Source: Dugong dugon (Eukaryota > Chordata > Mammalia > Sirenia > Dugongidae). From it: a DNA stretch of 64,000 nucleotides. A model generated the notes under the pieces. It was not told where the DNA came from. It worked only from the letters and a program-made list of their open reading frames with translations, and did no database searches. A program made the position numbers and the translations under genes. How positions within the stretch are numbered: position 1 is the first letter of the stretch; the number at the start of each line of letters is the position of its first letter. Shown here piece after piece: positions 52,836-63,775 of this stretch. The stretch covers positions 67,568,941 through 67,632,940 of the forward strand of contig CM057467.1 of assembly GCA_030035585.1 (NCBI GenBank), in the 5' to 3' direction.

Positions 52836-53497
52836 AAAACGTCATGATGAGCACAAAGCTCATGACAGCCCACAGTTTTGCCTTATCACCTTTTTCTAAA
52901 CAGGAGCCCAAGGGTAACAGAGTGCTTGTATCAGAAGAATCTATGAGCACCAGAAACTTGACATTGAGTTGAAGTCTGAAAATTTCCCTACAGACAAGGC
53001 AGTGAATCTCTTGCCATTATACTAGGCGAGGTGCTTGATCAACTGGGAGCCCAGAGTAGACAGAACAGACGTGGTTCCTGCCTTTTTAACAGCTCTAAGC
53101 ACTTTAGCACAATATCTGGATGGATATTCCATTGCAGCAACACTTTATTCTCTGTAACAGGCTAACAGATTGGCTGCCCAACCACATGCTGAACAAGACC
53201 AATGCTTACACCCTTATCTCCTCTGGAATCCGTTCTTGTCCTCCAAGAAAATAAAAATATCCACAAGTATTAATAGCTTGGCACCTAGGTTAACAAAAGA
53301 GTTGAATGTTTGTTGTTGTTGCTTTTTAACATTTAAAAATAAGGAAAGAACATTCCTCGTTTAAACTGCTTAGAACAAAGAAGTGAAAGTCTAAGATGGC
53401 ACCCTGAAATACAGGAATGTCACTACATTCCAGTACAAACAATGATAATCTTCAATTCCTGAACATTTCTAAAGGAGAGAGGCTTGGAATTGTGGTC
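52836..53497. other. Unique sequence with a 34-bp echo
   Basis: 52,889-52,922 (cctttttctaaacagg...) recurs at 54,031-54,064 with about 31/34 identity. Otherwise no gene or family seen. Confidence 0.45.
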
Positions 53498-54030
53498 ATT
53501 CACTCATTCACTCAGTGACTTCATCCATTCATTCAGCAATTATATGCTAAGCTTCTCCCTTGTGCCAGGCCCTAAGCAGAAAGGTCAGGACTCAGACAGG
53601 AATCTGTGTGGGTCCCTTCCCTAGAGGAGCACCTAGTCTGATGGAGGATGTTGGACTCTAACTAAATAGTTACAACCAAGTATGATCATGGCCGTAATAT
53701 GGGCTTAAAGGTGGGGGGGCACAGATTTACAGAGAGAGGAGAAGTCAAGGACAGACAGTGTCTGAGGTTGTAGTCCAAAATGAATTTGAAGGACACGTAG
53801 GGATTTCCCTAGAGGGCCTGTGGGACAGGGCCATCCAGGTCCAAGCAGAAATAGGAGGTGAGGGAGAGCACCATCTATTTGCACATTGAGAGGCATTTAC
53901 AATGGCTCGAAGGAAGAGAAGTGAAAGATGATGTTGGGAAGACACCAGGAGCCAGATCATAAAGCCCTTGCATTCTTTGTGCAAGAGTCTGATCTTTATC
54001 CTGGGACGTTAAAGGTTTTAATGATTCAGG
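53498..54030 (-). repeat. L2 LINE 3' end, reverse orientation
   Basis: 'ttcattcagcaattatatgc', 'cttgtgccaggccctaagca', 'cctagaggagcacctagtct', 'cataaagcccttgcattctt'. Confidence 0.8.
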
Positions 54031-54229
54031 ACCTTTTTCTAAACAGAAGCCCAGGGGTACCAGAGATGAAGCACTGAGACAAGATTGGAGAGTCGTCCTT
54101 GGGAGTCAGTGGCCTACTTAGGTGGAATGCAGGGCTGATCCTTGTCTTCCCTTACATGGCCCTAGAAGGGCTACTCCTGCCCACTAAGAGGCCAGACTTA
54201 ATAATTCAGCTACTGACTCTTATTTCCCA

Positions 54230-54610
54230 ACTGAGGACTCTTGGGGCAGGTTAACTCTGAATCTCACTTTTCTCATATGTAAAAGAAGGACACTGATGAC
54301 TTACTTCCTAGGGTTGCTGTGAGGATTAAATGAGATTTAATGAGTTAAGAGGTCTCCAGAAACCTCCACTGCAAGCTGGACTAACGATGTGCCAGTCTGT
54401 TGTGAAAGAAAGACCATTGATATTGGGAGCTACTGAGATCTGGGTTCAAATTTCAACTTCCGGACCCTGGACAAATCATTTAACTTTCTAAGCCTCAGTT
54501 TTCTCATCTGTAAAATAGGCATTTTCAACATACCTCCCTTGCAGAGTTGAGAACTGAATGTGATGATACCTGTGACATCTCCCAGCATACCAAAGGTGCC
54601 TAAGAGTTAC
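54230..54610 (+). repeat. Two MIR SINEs
   Basis: 54,230-54,360 ('cacttttctcatatgtaaaa', 'gctgtgaggattaaatgaga') and 54,425-54,610 ('gatctgggttcaaatttcaa', 'cctcagttttctcatctgta'). Confidence 0.85.
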
Positions 54611-55884
54611 CTTTTGAATCTGAAAGTGAACAAGGAAGCTCTGTTTTTCCAGTAACTTGGGAGCCCCTGGCAGGCTGCTCATGTGTCTCCTTCACCTCTC
54701 TATGCACAGAGCCTAACGCCATGTTTGAAGCATAGAAGATGCTCAAATGTTTTTGCAGTTGCGTTTTATTTCCAGGTCTCAACCCTTTACTCATTCCACG
54801 TTTCTGTCCAATTGAAAAAGAATTGACTGTGACCTTTTAGAAATATAAATAAATCAATAAAGAAAAAAATTTAAGTCATCTAATTTTATATGTTTATTTT
54901 GGTGAGTGGGCCAACTAGATATTAATGAATTTGGGGCATCCCTAAGGGAGCATGCAAGGCCGACCAGCTCTTGTTCCCACTAACCCAGTATGGCTGCCCC
55001 AGTTTCTCCAACAAAGAGGCAGAGCATCAGGGAGTTAGAAAGTTTAACCTGGGAGAGGTGCGTTCTTAATGATGTTTTATACCCAGGGGCCTCCCAAGAA
55101 GAGAGCTTCAAGAAGGTTAAGTGGGACAGGAGGCTGCAGGAGGCACATACCAAGGGGCAGGGATGTGGAGAGATAGGGAATTACACCCCGAAGTGTCCCG
55201 GGGTAGGGCCTGCATGATTGCTGCGGCCCTAGACAGGTTTAGTACAGTCTACAACCAAGACAAGCTTCCCAGTCTGGTTCGTATGCTTGGCATCCATTGC
55301 TTCTTTTGTTCGTACCCAAATTGGGACGGGGAACAAGCTAAGCAGTTTCCAAAGCCCAAGAGCAGGTTCTGGAGCAATGGTATCAGCATTGCTTAGTCTC
55401 CCACCAGCATCACTTACTGCCTCTGGAAGGAGTGAGACACAGCTCTACCCTGGAGCTGCTCAAGGTTTAGTGGGGAGACAGCCACAGAAGGATGAAGGAA
55501 GGTCTTGGGGAGCCCTTTGGAGGTGGCTGTGAACTCTGACTGGGCCTGGGGATAGAGGGAGGAAGAAGAGCTGAGAAAGCTGCAGAAGAGGAGGGGATGT
55601 TTGATGTGTATCTTGAAGGGTGAGAAGGAGTTCAGAAGAAAGAGGAGGAAGCACAAAGGCTCTGAGACTTCGAAGGCTCTGGAGTCCTGGGGAAATGGAG
55701 AGAAGTTCAATGTAACAGAAACAATGAGTGAGGGGGAGGCATGAGGTAGGTGGATGGGTTGTGAGGTGGGAAGACAGGTCCTGGCCTGGTTAGGAAGGTC
55801 CCTGTGGGTCAGCCTATAAGGAATTTGGACTTGCTACTCTGGGTGGTGGGGAGACAAAATAGAGAGAGAAGGTAAGCTCTGCCT
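54611..55884. other. Unique sequence, no gene seen
   Basis: 54,690-54,745 is weakly MIR-like. Frames of 75-98 codons at 54,990-55,710 lie in purine-rich DNA without recognisable protein. A possible diverged reversed L2 lies at 55,440-55,860. Confidence 0.4.
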
Positions 55885-56130
55885 AAAATAGTTCTTAATT
55901 CTTTCATTGAGCAATCCTTTATAAAACATTACTAAGTGCTAACATCTTGCTGGGCTCTGCGGATCCAACAGTAAAGAAGACATAGTCTTACTCAACTCAA
56001 GCTTATACTTCATCTCCCTGTCTGCCTGCCTTTCTTGCCTTCACACTATCTTATCTGCTGTCCCTCTCATCAGATGTTAAGCTCCCCAAGAGCTGTTTTA
56101 CTTATCCTCTGCCTGGAGCACTCACTCCAT
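55885..56130. repeat. L2 fragments, opposed orientation
   Basis: 55,885-56,005 is reversed ('aagtgctaacatcttgctgg'). 56,010-56,130 is forward ('gatgttaagctccccaagag', 'tcctctgcctggagcactca'). Confidence 0.6.
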
Positions 56131-56319
56131 AGCCTTTTGTGCAGAACGTGATTAAGAAATGCTGTTGGAATGAACCCATCGACACTTTGGGGAGTGCTCT
56201 GAGACCATCAGATTGAAAACTCTCCAGGCTGATGCCTAGCAAAGGAGTCCCAAAGTGGTGGACTTTCGACTCGGTGGGACCACCCTCCCTGGCCCTAATG
56301 CCAAATCTAAGGACATTTA

Positions 56320-56717
56320 TCACCACCTATCCATCAGTTTGTTCTACTGTGGTGGCTAGCATGTTGCTATGACACTGGAATCTATGCCACCAGTATTTCG
56401 AATACCAGCAGGGTCACCCATGGTAGACAGGTTTCAGTGGAGCTTCCAAACTGAGACAGACCAGGAAGAAAGGCCTGGAGTTATACTGCCAAAAATTAGC
56501 CAATGAAACCCCTGTGGATCACAACAGAATATTGTCTGATATTGTGCTGGAAGATGAGCCCCCTAGATTGAAAGGCGCTCAAAACATACAGTGGCTTCAA
56601 CAATGGACTTGAGCATACCAATGATTGTGAAGTTGGCACAGGACTGGGCAATGTTTCGTTCTGTTACACGTGGGGTCACTATGAGTCAGAGCTGACTCAG
56701 TAACAGCAACTAACAAC
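56320..56717 (+). mobile_element. Internally deleted RTE element (complete ends)
   Basis: RTE 5' end ('cagtttgttctactgtggtg', 'gaatattgtctgatattgtg', 'gatgagccccctagattgaa') joined to the RTE 3' end ('ccaatgattgtgaagttggc', 'ggcaatgtttcgttctgtta', 'gggtcactatgagtcagag', 'caactaacaac'). The ~2.7-kb coding region is absent. Flanked by aaggacattta (56,309-56,319) and aaggacgttta (56,718-56,728). Confidence 0.93.
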
Positions 56718-56728
56718 AAGGACGTTTA

Positions 56729-57919
56729 AAGGACCGAGCAATAGGTTTCTCTCTGTGTGTCTGTGGACTTGGCGGCTCTGCGCGTATCTGCAGGTGTGGA
56801 ACACCTGTGGGCGTGTCTGCTCTGTGGGCATGTGTGTTCAGCCTTGCATGTGTGTCAGGAAGGTGCATGTCCCTGGCCTGTGTGCTTGCTTGTCTGTGTC
56901 TGCACAGGTTGGCTTGCTCTTGAGATTTCCTTGCAGGCTCTGTTTGTTTCTGTGCAGATGTGGACCCCTGTCTTGCCTTGAAAACAATCCTGTTGTTTGT
57001 GATTTCCCGATAGTGACAGTGTCACCACACTTGCCTGTCACTCATGCACATGTACATGCATACCCAGCACCACTCGGGATCTGCTGGCTCTGAGAATCCC
57101 CGAGAGACTGCCATGGGCCACTTGAGTGGCTCACTAATGGGCCTGCTTCCTTCCTCTGAGAAACAGTCCAGGAAACATCTCTGGAAATGAGATTTCCGTA
57201 TCAGTTTAACATCAGTAAAGTATAGCAAAGATGAAGTGGCAAGGATTGGGGTGTTTCCTGTGGGCCTGCTTGGGTGGGGAAACTCTTCCAATGTCTAGAA
57301 TCTAGGAAGAGAATCCTTCAAGGAGCTTCCCTGAAGTGCACACAGTCTTCCCCATTTCAAGCAGGCCCTGGTTTTGGGTCCTGAGCTTTTAATCAAAACA
57401 TTCTGACAGTGAGGCTACCTGCTCTGAAGGGTGCATATCTGCAGAGACCAGAGAATCATCCAGTGGGACTGTAATCGATTTGCCCAGCTAGCCTCATTCT
57501 CCCAGGTGTAAACAGCACGTGTAACCTTGTGTTTCTAGACTCATCCTGCTGTCTTCATTGGCTCTGTTCCATGTCTCCGTGAGTGAGGGTGCCATCCCCT
57601 TGGACATCGTCACTAGCTCCTAAATTCCCCTGCCTTAAATCCTCTTTGGAACAAGGTAAGAAAATAAACAACTGAACAAATTACATCCTGTTCCATCCCT
57701 ATATTACCAGTCACTCTTTCAGTTAGATGTCCATTCTCTCTCTCAAATCTGCTTTCTCCTTCTCTCTTCTCTGAATGAATTTGAGAAACCAGGAGGATTT
57801 CATTTGTACTATGCTGCCTCAGGCAGAATTAGCTTTTCTTGTTCCCTTTTACTTTGTAGAGACAGGTTGTAAGACCATGAGCTGAAATCAAGGCAGGAAG
57901 GCAGCTTTTGTGGGCCTCC
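56729..57919. other. Unique sequence, no gene seen
   Basis: 56,750-56,960 is TG-rich and holds overlapping 112- and 74-codon frames, probably composition-driven. No exon recognised to 57,919. Confidence 0.42.
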
Positions 57920-57936
57920 TGGTTAGTAGCACTTTT

Positions 57937-58484
57937 TTTTTTTTTTTTTTTATGTTTTATTGTACTTCAGGTGAAGGCTTACAGAACAAATAGTTTCTCA
58001 TGGAACAGAAGTACACATGTTGTTTTATGACATTGGTTAACAACCCCACAACATATCAACCCTCTAACTTCTCAACCTTTTTTTTTTTTTTTTTTTGGTG
58101 AAAATACACATAGCCAAAGATACACCATTTCAAAAATTTCTACATGCACAGTTCAGTGACATTGACTACGCTCTTCGAATTGTGATGTTATTCTCACTTA
58201 AGATGAAGGCTTACAGAACAAAAGAGTTTCTCATTTAACAGTTACTACAAATGTTGCCCTATGACAATGGTTAACAATCTCACAACACATCAACAATATC
58301 CTTACTCAACCTTGGGTTCCCTATCACCAGCTTCCTTGTCCCCTTTTTCCTTCTGGCCCTTGTCACTGGACTCCTGTACCTCGTTAGTCTCATTTGGTTT
58401 TACGGGGCTGTCCACTCCCAGGCTGAACAGTGAACCTCGGAGGTAACTTCCCCACTGAGCTAAAACGGTGTCTGGGGGCCATAC
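57937..58484 (-). mobile_element. Composite L1 3' end
   Basis: Order: poly-T; afrotherian L1 3' piece A (57,951-58,078, 'aatagtttctcatggaacag'); second poly-T (58,079-58,097); older L1 3'-UTR piece (58,098-58,198, 'gtgaaaatacacatagccaa'); piece B (58,199-58,484), which repeats the start of A ('gatgaaggcttacagaaca') and continues further. One duplication, tggttagtagcactttt (57,920-57,936) and tggttagcagcactttt (58,485-58,501), 16/17, encloses everything. Confidence 0.85.
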
Positions 58485-58659
58485 TGGTTAGCAGCACTTT
58501 TGAGTTGGCTCTCTGCCCACACCTCATGTCTCTAGGCTCCTTTCAGGCTGCGTTTCTGGGCTGGATGGTGAAAACTGGTCATCAGGATAAAGAAGACTCG
58601 AAACACAAGGCAAACTCCAGGAGTGAGGCCTGGAGGCACCTTGAGAGTCCCTTTACCTG

Positions 58660-58790
58660 AACTCCTGTTATCCAAGTGGGAAAACCAAGGCTCAGAGAGG
58701 CTTATTCGGTTACTCCAAGTTGGTCTCACAGGGGCAGGCCTAGAACTCAAGTCCCTGGACTCCAGAGTCAGTGCTTTGATTCCCTAACTA
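58660..58790 (-). repeat. MIR SINE, reverse orientation
   Basis: 'ccaagtgggaaaaccaaggc', 'tcagagaggcttattcggtt', 'tggactccagagtcagtgc'. Confidence 0.8.
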
Positions 58791-58839
58791 TGGATCATAC
58801 CGGAGTAGCACACCCACACCATTGTCAAAAGATTTCCTT

Positions 58840-58990
58840 ACAAATGCATAGAGACCAAAAGTAGATTAGTGGGTACCAGTGGGGAATGGGGAGTTACTGA
58901 TTAATGGATGCAGAATTTCTGTTTGGGGTGATGGAAAAGTTTTGGAAATAAATAGTGGTGTGATGATTGTTACACTTAAATATGCACATA
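58840..58990 (+). mobile_element. L1 LINE 3' UTR fragment
   Basis: 'taccagtggggaatggggag', 'tttctgtttggggtgatgga', 'tagtggtgtgatgattgtta'. Forward orientation, unlike the other L1 tails nearby. Confidence 0.8.
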
Positions 58991-59029
58991 AATATGAGAT
59001 TTTCTGCTGCTGTTGAAGCAAATAGAATT

Positions 59030-59190
59030 GCAAGGCTTTGGGGTCAGTGCCCTCATCTGTAAAATAGGGATAATAAGTTTCTCTATTTTTATAGAGCCAT
59101 TGTAGCGATTCAGTGAAATCGTGTATTTAAAATTCCTAGCGCTGTCCCTGTATCACAGTAAATGATCAACAAATGTTAGTGCCCTCTCCA
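59030..59190 (+). repeat. MIR SINE
   Basis: 'gccctcatctgtaaaatagg', 'gtagcgattcagtgaaatcg', 'gtatcacagtaaatgatcaa'. Confidence 0.8.
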
Positions 59191-60104
59191 TCTGGAAGCT
59201 GACAAATTCAATTAGCCAGAACCGCACCCCCTTCCCCCATTTCCCAAGCCTCCCCATCCACAGAATCATAAATCTTGTGTCTGAAAAGGAGCTCCATAAA
59301 TCATCTGGCCCAGCCCCGTTAGTGGAGTTCTCCCCGTATTTGGCTCAGTGTGTTCCCCAGTCTTTTGCTGGCTCAGCCTGTCTAACTATAAGCAGAATTC
59401 CCACCAGTGCAGCCAAAAAAAGGGAATAATGCTGTCAGTGGATTCCACAAAAGGCTAATATTAGCTGGGCAGGAGGATAGGGGATGCACCTATATTTAGA
59501 ATCTGTGTTTTCAGCCCTTTCCTGAGGCAGCAGAAGTTGGGGGAACGGAGGGGTGGCTGCAGCCTGACTCTGAGGGGCAGGCAGAGCCCTGGGCTGGGTC
59601 TCCCTTCCTCGCCACTGGTTGGCTGCCTCTCTCCTTAGGAAGTGGGGAAGGAGGGAAGGAAGTCTCAAAGGGAGGGAGAGAGGCTGCATGCAGAAGGTTC
59701 CCAAGAGCAGCTAGGAGTGTATCAGTGACAGAGACCCCCAAGGGCTTCAGTCAGGACACCAGGGCGATTAGAACAGAGCAGAGGGGCCTCCCTCTCTCCA
59801 TCTCTAAGATGGTATCGCACATGTGGTGTAAAGAGAGGGATATTCCTGGCATTATCCTCCTAGACATGCCTCAGAGACACCAGTGTCAGGGGCACTTGGC
59901 CTAGGCCAGGGAGAGATACAGACACTGCATCCTAACCGGTGGCCCTTTGCACTCGCTCCTCTTTTGCAGAGTATCTGCCCTCCCATTGTCTGCCTGATAA
60001 ACTCATTTTGGGGCCTTGCTCTAATCTTCCCTGTCAACCCTTCCTGGTCCTCAAAGCCCCTGCTAGCCCTTGAAGTGCCTCTATGCAAATTAGAAAAAGA
60101 TGAG
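59191..60104. other. Unique sequence, no gene seen
   Basis: 59,270-59,330 resembles an old MIR-class repeat ('ctccataaatcatctggccc'). Minus frames of 76-89 codons at 59,435-59,741 are unrecognised. Confidence 0.4.
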
Positions 60105-60308
60105 GAGACCCTGGGTAGTGCATACAGTTAACGTGCTCTGCTGCTACCTGAAACCTTGGAGGTTCAAGTCCACCCAGAGGTATCTTGGAAGAGAGGCCTG
60201 GTGATCTGTTTCTGAAAACTCAGCCATTAAAAACCCTATGGAGCTCAGTTCTACTCTGACACATGTGGGATTGGCATGATTGATCAACTCAACAGTAACT
60301 GGTTTACT
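60105..60308 (+). mobile_element. AfroSINE (long form)
   Basis: 'ctgggtagtgcatacagtta' head, 'ccacccagaggtatcttgga', 'aggcctggtgatctgtttct', tail 'catgtgggattggcatga' and 'cagtaactggttt'. Confidence 0.94.
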
Positions 60309-60574
60309 GGTCCTCCAGGCAAACTCAGCCCTGTACCAGGGCACAGGGCTGGGTAAGCAGAGTGTGAGCTGGAATTAGGCCCCTTTCAGTCCCTAAGTGA
60401 GCCCTTCTGTGCAGTGCACAACCTGAACAACCCCACATGGAGACCCTGATACTCCTCGTGCACACAGTACCATGTCCCCACATGTGCTGCACAGCCCTCC
60501 TGTCCTCATACCACACTGAACTGTGACTGGATGAAGGACACAGCATGAGAACCAAACCCTGGGGCTGAATGAAA
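60309..60574. other. Unique sequence, no gene seen
   Basis: A 76-codon minus frame (60,325-60,555) is unrecognised. No element or exon seen. Confidence 0.42.
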
Positions 60575-60720
60575 TTACCAGTGGCCTAAGTTCTAGTCTA
60601 GGTTCTGCTCCTTTAGCTGGTGAATGCCAGCAAGGACATTTCCCAAACTGGGTCTCAGTTTTCCCATCCTTGCAATGAGGGAGGTGAACTTGATAATCTT
60701 CAAGGCCTCGTTCAGCATTA
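60575..60720 (+). repeat. MIR SINE
   Basis: 'ttctagtctaggttctgctc', 'gggtctcagttttcccatcc', 'ttgataatcttcaaggcc'. Confidence 0.78.
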
Positions 60721-61031
60721 AAGTGTATTTACCTGCTCATTTTTAGGTGGCATACTAAAGATATAATCGGAAAACCTTGGGTGCTCTACCCAACAGCCAA
60801 AGAGAAATAGAAATTACTTTTGATTTGTTCATGGTCTGTCTTTCATTTGCTCCGCTCTGCTTGAGTCTTAGGCTGAACCCAAAGGCCTGTCTGTGTAGGA
60901 GGCTAAGGATTACTGGTTACTCAGGGAGAACCAGCCTCAAATCTCATTTGCCCTCAAGCTGGATCTGAGGCTTTGTCATTAGGAGAGGCCTAGGTTTGGA
61001 GGCTGCACCCCCTGAGACTTTAACAAATCTA
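60721..61031. other. Unique sequence, no gene seen
   Basis: No element or exon recognised. Confidence 0.45.
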
Positions 61032-61383
61032 ATTGTTGTTGTTAGCGGACTTCAGGTCAACCCCTAACTCATGGTGACCGTGTGCACAACAGAACGAAAT
61101 GCTGCCTAATCCTGTACCATGCACCATCCCCATGATGAGTTGGGGATCGAACTGTTGTGATCCATGTGGTTGTCACTGGCTGATTTTCAGAAGTAGATCG
61201 CCAGACCTTTCTTCCTAGTCTGTCTTAGACGGGAAACTCCACTGAAACCTGTTCACCATCATAGCTACACACAAGCTTCCACTGGCAGACGAGTGTTGGC
61301 TGCATATGACGTGCATTGGCTAAGGACTGAACCCAGCTCTGCCGTACGGCATGAGACAATTCTACCACTGAACCACCAGTGCT
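61032..61383 (-). mobile_element. tRNA-Gly-headed, RTE-derived SINE (complete)
   Basis: From the left: RTE 3' end ('ttgttgttgttagcggactt', 'tcatggtgaccgtgtgcaca', 'acgaaatgctgcctaatcct'), RTE 5' region ('cagaagtagatcgccagacc', 'cctagtctgtcttagac', 'accatcatagctacacaca'), then a full tRNA-Gly-like head at 61,303-61,383 (reverse-complement A box within 'tctaccactgaaccaccagt'). The best-preserved copy of this design in the window. Confidence 0.88.
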
Positions 61384-61422
61384 GCAGATTTTCTAGCAGC
61401 TCATCACCATCTTGCAGTGGTT

Positions 61423-61625
61423 AAAACCAAAAACCAAACCCATTGCCCTTGAGTCAATTCTGACTCATAGTGACCCAACAGCACAGAGTAGAACTGCCCC
61501 ATAGAGTTTCCAAGACTTATGCAAACAGACTGCCACATTTTTCTTCCACAGAGCAGCTGGTGGATTTGAACCACCAACCTTCCGGTTAGCAGCTGAGCAC
61601 GTAACCACTGCACCACCAGGACTCC
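61423..61625 (-). mobile_element. AfroSINE
   Basis: Reverse complement: 'cccattgcccttgagtcaat', 'cagcacagagtagaactgcc', 'ttccggttagcagctgagca', head 'accactgcaccaccaggact'. Confidence 0.94.
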
Positions 61626-62289
61626 TTCTTGAAATGATTACTGGACTGCATTTACTATCTTCCGTTCTCCATTTAGGAGAGATAGACAGAAGTCAGGGAG
61701 GATCTGTGGGAGGGAGGTGAAAAGCAGCAGGAGAACTGGAGGGCCGAGGGTGTGGGTACCTGCCTGGAGGGACTGTGGTCTGTCAATCAGTTCGCGGGTT
61801 TGCAAGCTGCAGGGTGACGGTGTACCCCCCCCCCCCCCCCCCCGCAGAGTACAACCTCAGTGATTTCATGAGGCACAGAAGTATGCTTGCCCCACTTTGC
61901 CTGCAGGCAATTTTTGCACATAAATAACTTGCGAGCAGCCAGACTTTCCAGGTGAAATGTTTGCATGTGGTTTGTATCTGAGAAGCACAGGCATCAAAAA
62001 TAAAAAAAAAAGTGGAAGGATTAAAAAAAAAAAAAAACATACAAACATACCATTCACACATACCCAGCACCTTGAGACATTTTTGGGTATTGTTTGTTCC
62101 CGTGAATAGATTGTGACTTGGTGATTTTTAGAATCAGAGAATGTCAGCACAGAAAGGAATGTATGAGATTATTCAGTCTGGTGGATTTCAAACTTTTTTG
62201 GGCCACAGAAGCCTGTCTTCAAAGGAAATTTTGTAGGGACCCACGTGTATAAAATCGAGAAAAGCCATGCTGTTCTGGATAAAGTGGGG
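61626..62289. other. Unique sequence with homopolymers
   Basis: Contains C19 (61,825-61,843) and A-rich runs at 62,001-62,013 and 62,024-62,038. 'gtggatttcaaacttttttg' near 62,181 hints at an old hAT or MIR-class repeat. No gene. Confidence 0.42.
61825..61843. repeat. Poly-C tract (C19)
   Basis: Nineteen C in a row, followed by gcagagt. Homopolymer length is error-prone in assemblies. Confidence 0.95.
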
Positions 62290-62455
62290 AAGAGGGGAAA
62301 GGGAGGCCTTAGGATTCCCCTAAAGGCAATGTGAAAGGCACTGAGCTCTTCAACCCCGTCAAGGAAACCGAGGTCCAGAAAGGGGAAGTCTCCTGGCCAA
62401 GGTCACACAGCAAGCGAATGGTGAGGCCTAGCCTGTAACCCAAAGCTAAACCATG
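62290..62455 (-). repeat. MIR SINE, reverse orientation
   Basis: 'caaggaaaccgaggtccaga', 'tggccaaggtcacacagcaa', 'gcctgtaacccaaagct'. Confidence 0.75.
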
Positions 62456-63584
62456 GCAAAAGTCATTTCATAGCTGAGCTAAGATGGAAATACTGCTCTT
62501 CCCAGTGATCCAAAACCAGCCGTCTTTCTGCTACAACAGGCTGCCGCTGTTAGATGTTCGGGCTTCTTCTCTTCCTCCTCCTTCTCCTCCTCCTCCTTCC
62601 TAAATTTATAGCAGAATCATGGAGAGCCACAGCTAGAAGTGCCAACTCAACTGTTTTTAATCTCTCTTCTGACTAGTGCGGGATTTCACTGGGAGATGCG
62701 GAGGCCCGGTGAGTCCTGCCCTCTGCTTCACCAGACTAGCTCCTCTCTTGTCGGTTTTACAAAGATTTCATTTGCACATATATAAAGGGGATTGGCGAGG
62801 GGTACTTTAAACAAACAGCCAGAAAGGCTCCAGAGACTCCCAATAAGTACAGACTTTCTCCAGTGAGGAAATCAGATCCCTGATTTCCTTGACTCCATGG
62901 AAATGAAGGCTCAAAACCCTGTATCTTTTGTCACCACAAGAGCAGTATTTGTCACCTTGGCCGCCGCAAGCCTGTTGCCTCCCGCAAAGAGCCTCTTGGG
63001 GATTTGTGGGCAAATCTAGTCCCCCATGACTGACCAGGGGGCCTTCTGCCTTTTGTCCTCAACCATGGCTACCCAGCTAGCTGTTTGTATTTGTCTTGTT
63101 TCAGGCACTTATGACCTAAGGTGGCTTCCCTCACACTAGGACCACCCCCCTAACACTGCCCCTGGCCAATTCAGCGCCATGGACCCTTCCACACTGCCAC
63201 CTCCCACAACTGAATGCGCTTGAGGAATATTGAAGCTTGCAGATACACAGGAGGCAGCCAGCCTTCATTCTTCCCTTCAGCTGGATATTGGAGCAAGCAG
63301 AGCTGTGCAAATCCCTCACTCTGCCAGCCTGCTGCCCCCGGGGAGCCAGGCTTCTGTCCTCTGTCAGATCTTCGCAGGGGGTCTCCTTAACCTGTTGTTT
63401 TCAAGGGTTTGTTCCTGTCATTAAATCTAATAAGCTCATGGCTGACGGTTTGATCTCAAGCTTGTTTGAGGAGTTTAGGGCCTTTATGTGCATCAACAGG
63501 AGGCTGCTGACAAGCTTTTGGAGCTTCAACCAGCCTCTGGAGCAGAGGCCTTAGAATCTGTGTGGCTTCATGGAGGCCGCCAGG
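62456..63584. other. Mostly unique sequence; one exon-like motif
   Basis: A pyrimidine tract and AG (62,655-62,676) precede 32 bases that end at a gtgagt donor (62,709-62,714). It is isolated. A CTC-rich tract sits at 62,562-62,600. Frames of 60-105 codons elsewhere are unrecognised. Confidence 0.4.
62562..62600. repeat. CTC/CTT polypyrimidine tract
   Basis: 'ttcctcctccttctcctcct' and flanks: an imperfect pyrimidine triplet repeat. Confidence 0.9.
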
Positions 63585-63775
63585 GCTTGACATTACACAG
63601 GCCTAGATTCCAGTCCTCGCTCTGCCACGTGCTAGCCGGGCAACTTCCCTTCTCTGAGCTGCCATTTCTTCATTTAAAAATGAGGAGTATATCAAAGAAG
63701 AGTGTTTTGAGAAGTAATTATAGTAATGTAAAGAAAGTGGCTGGCACATAGTGGGGACTTATTAAATTAACTATT
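63585..63775 (+). repeat. MIR SINE
   Basis: 'cctagattccagtcctcgct', 'ctgagctgccatttcttcat', 'ctggcacatagtggggactt'. Confidence 0.88.

Noticed and set aside
1322..61625. Regularly recurring ~160-200-bp sequences reminiscent of an array
   Set aside because: Dispersed AfroSINEs with individual flanking duplications, not a CRISPR or satellite array.
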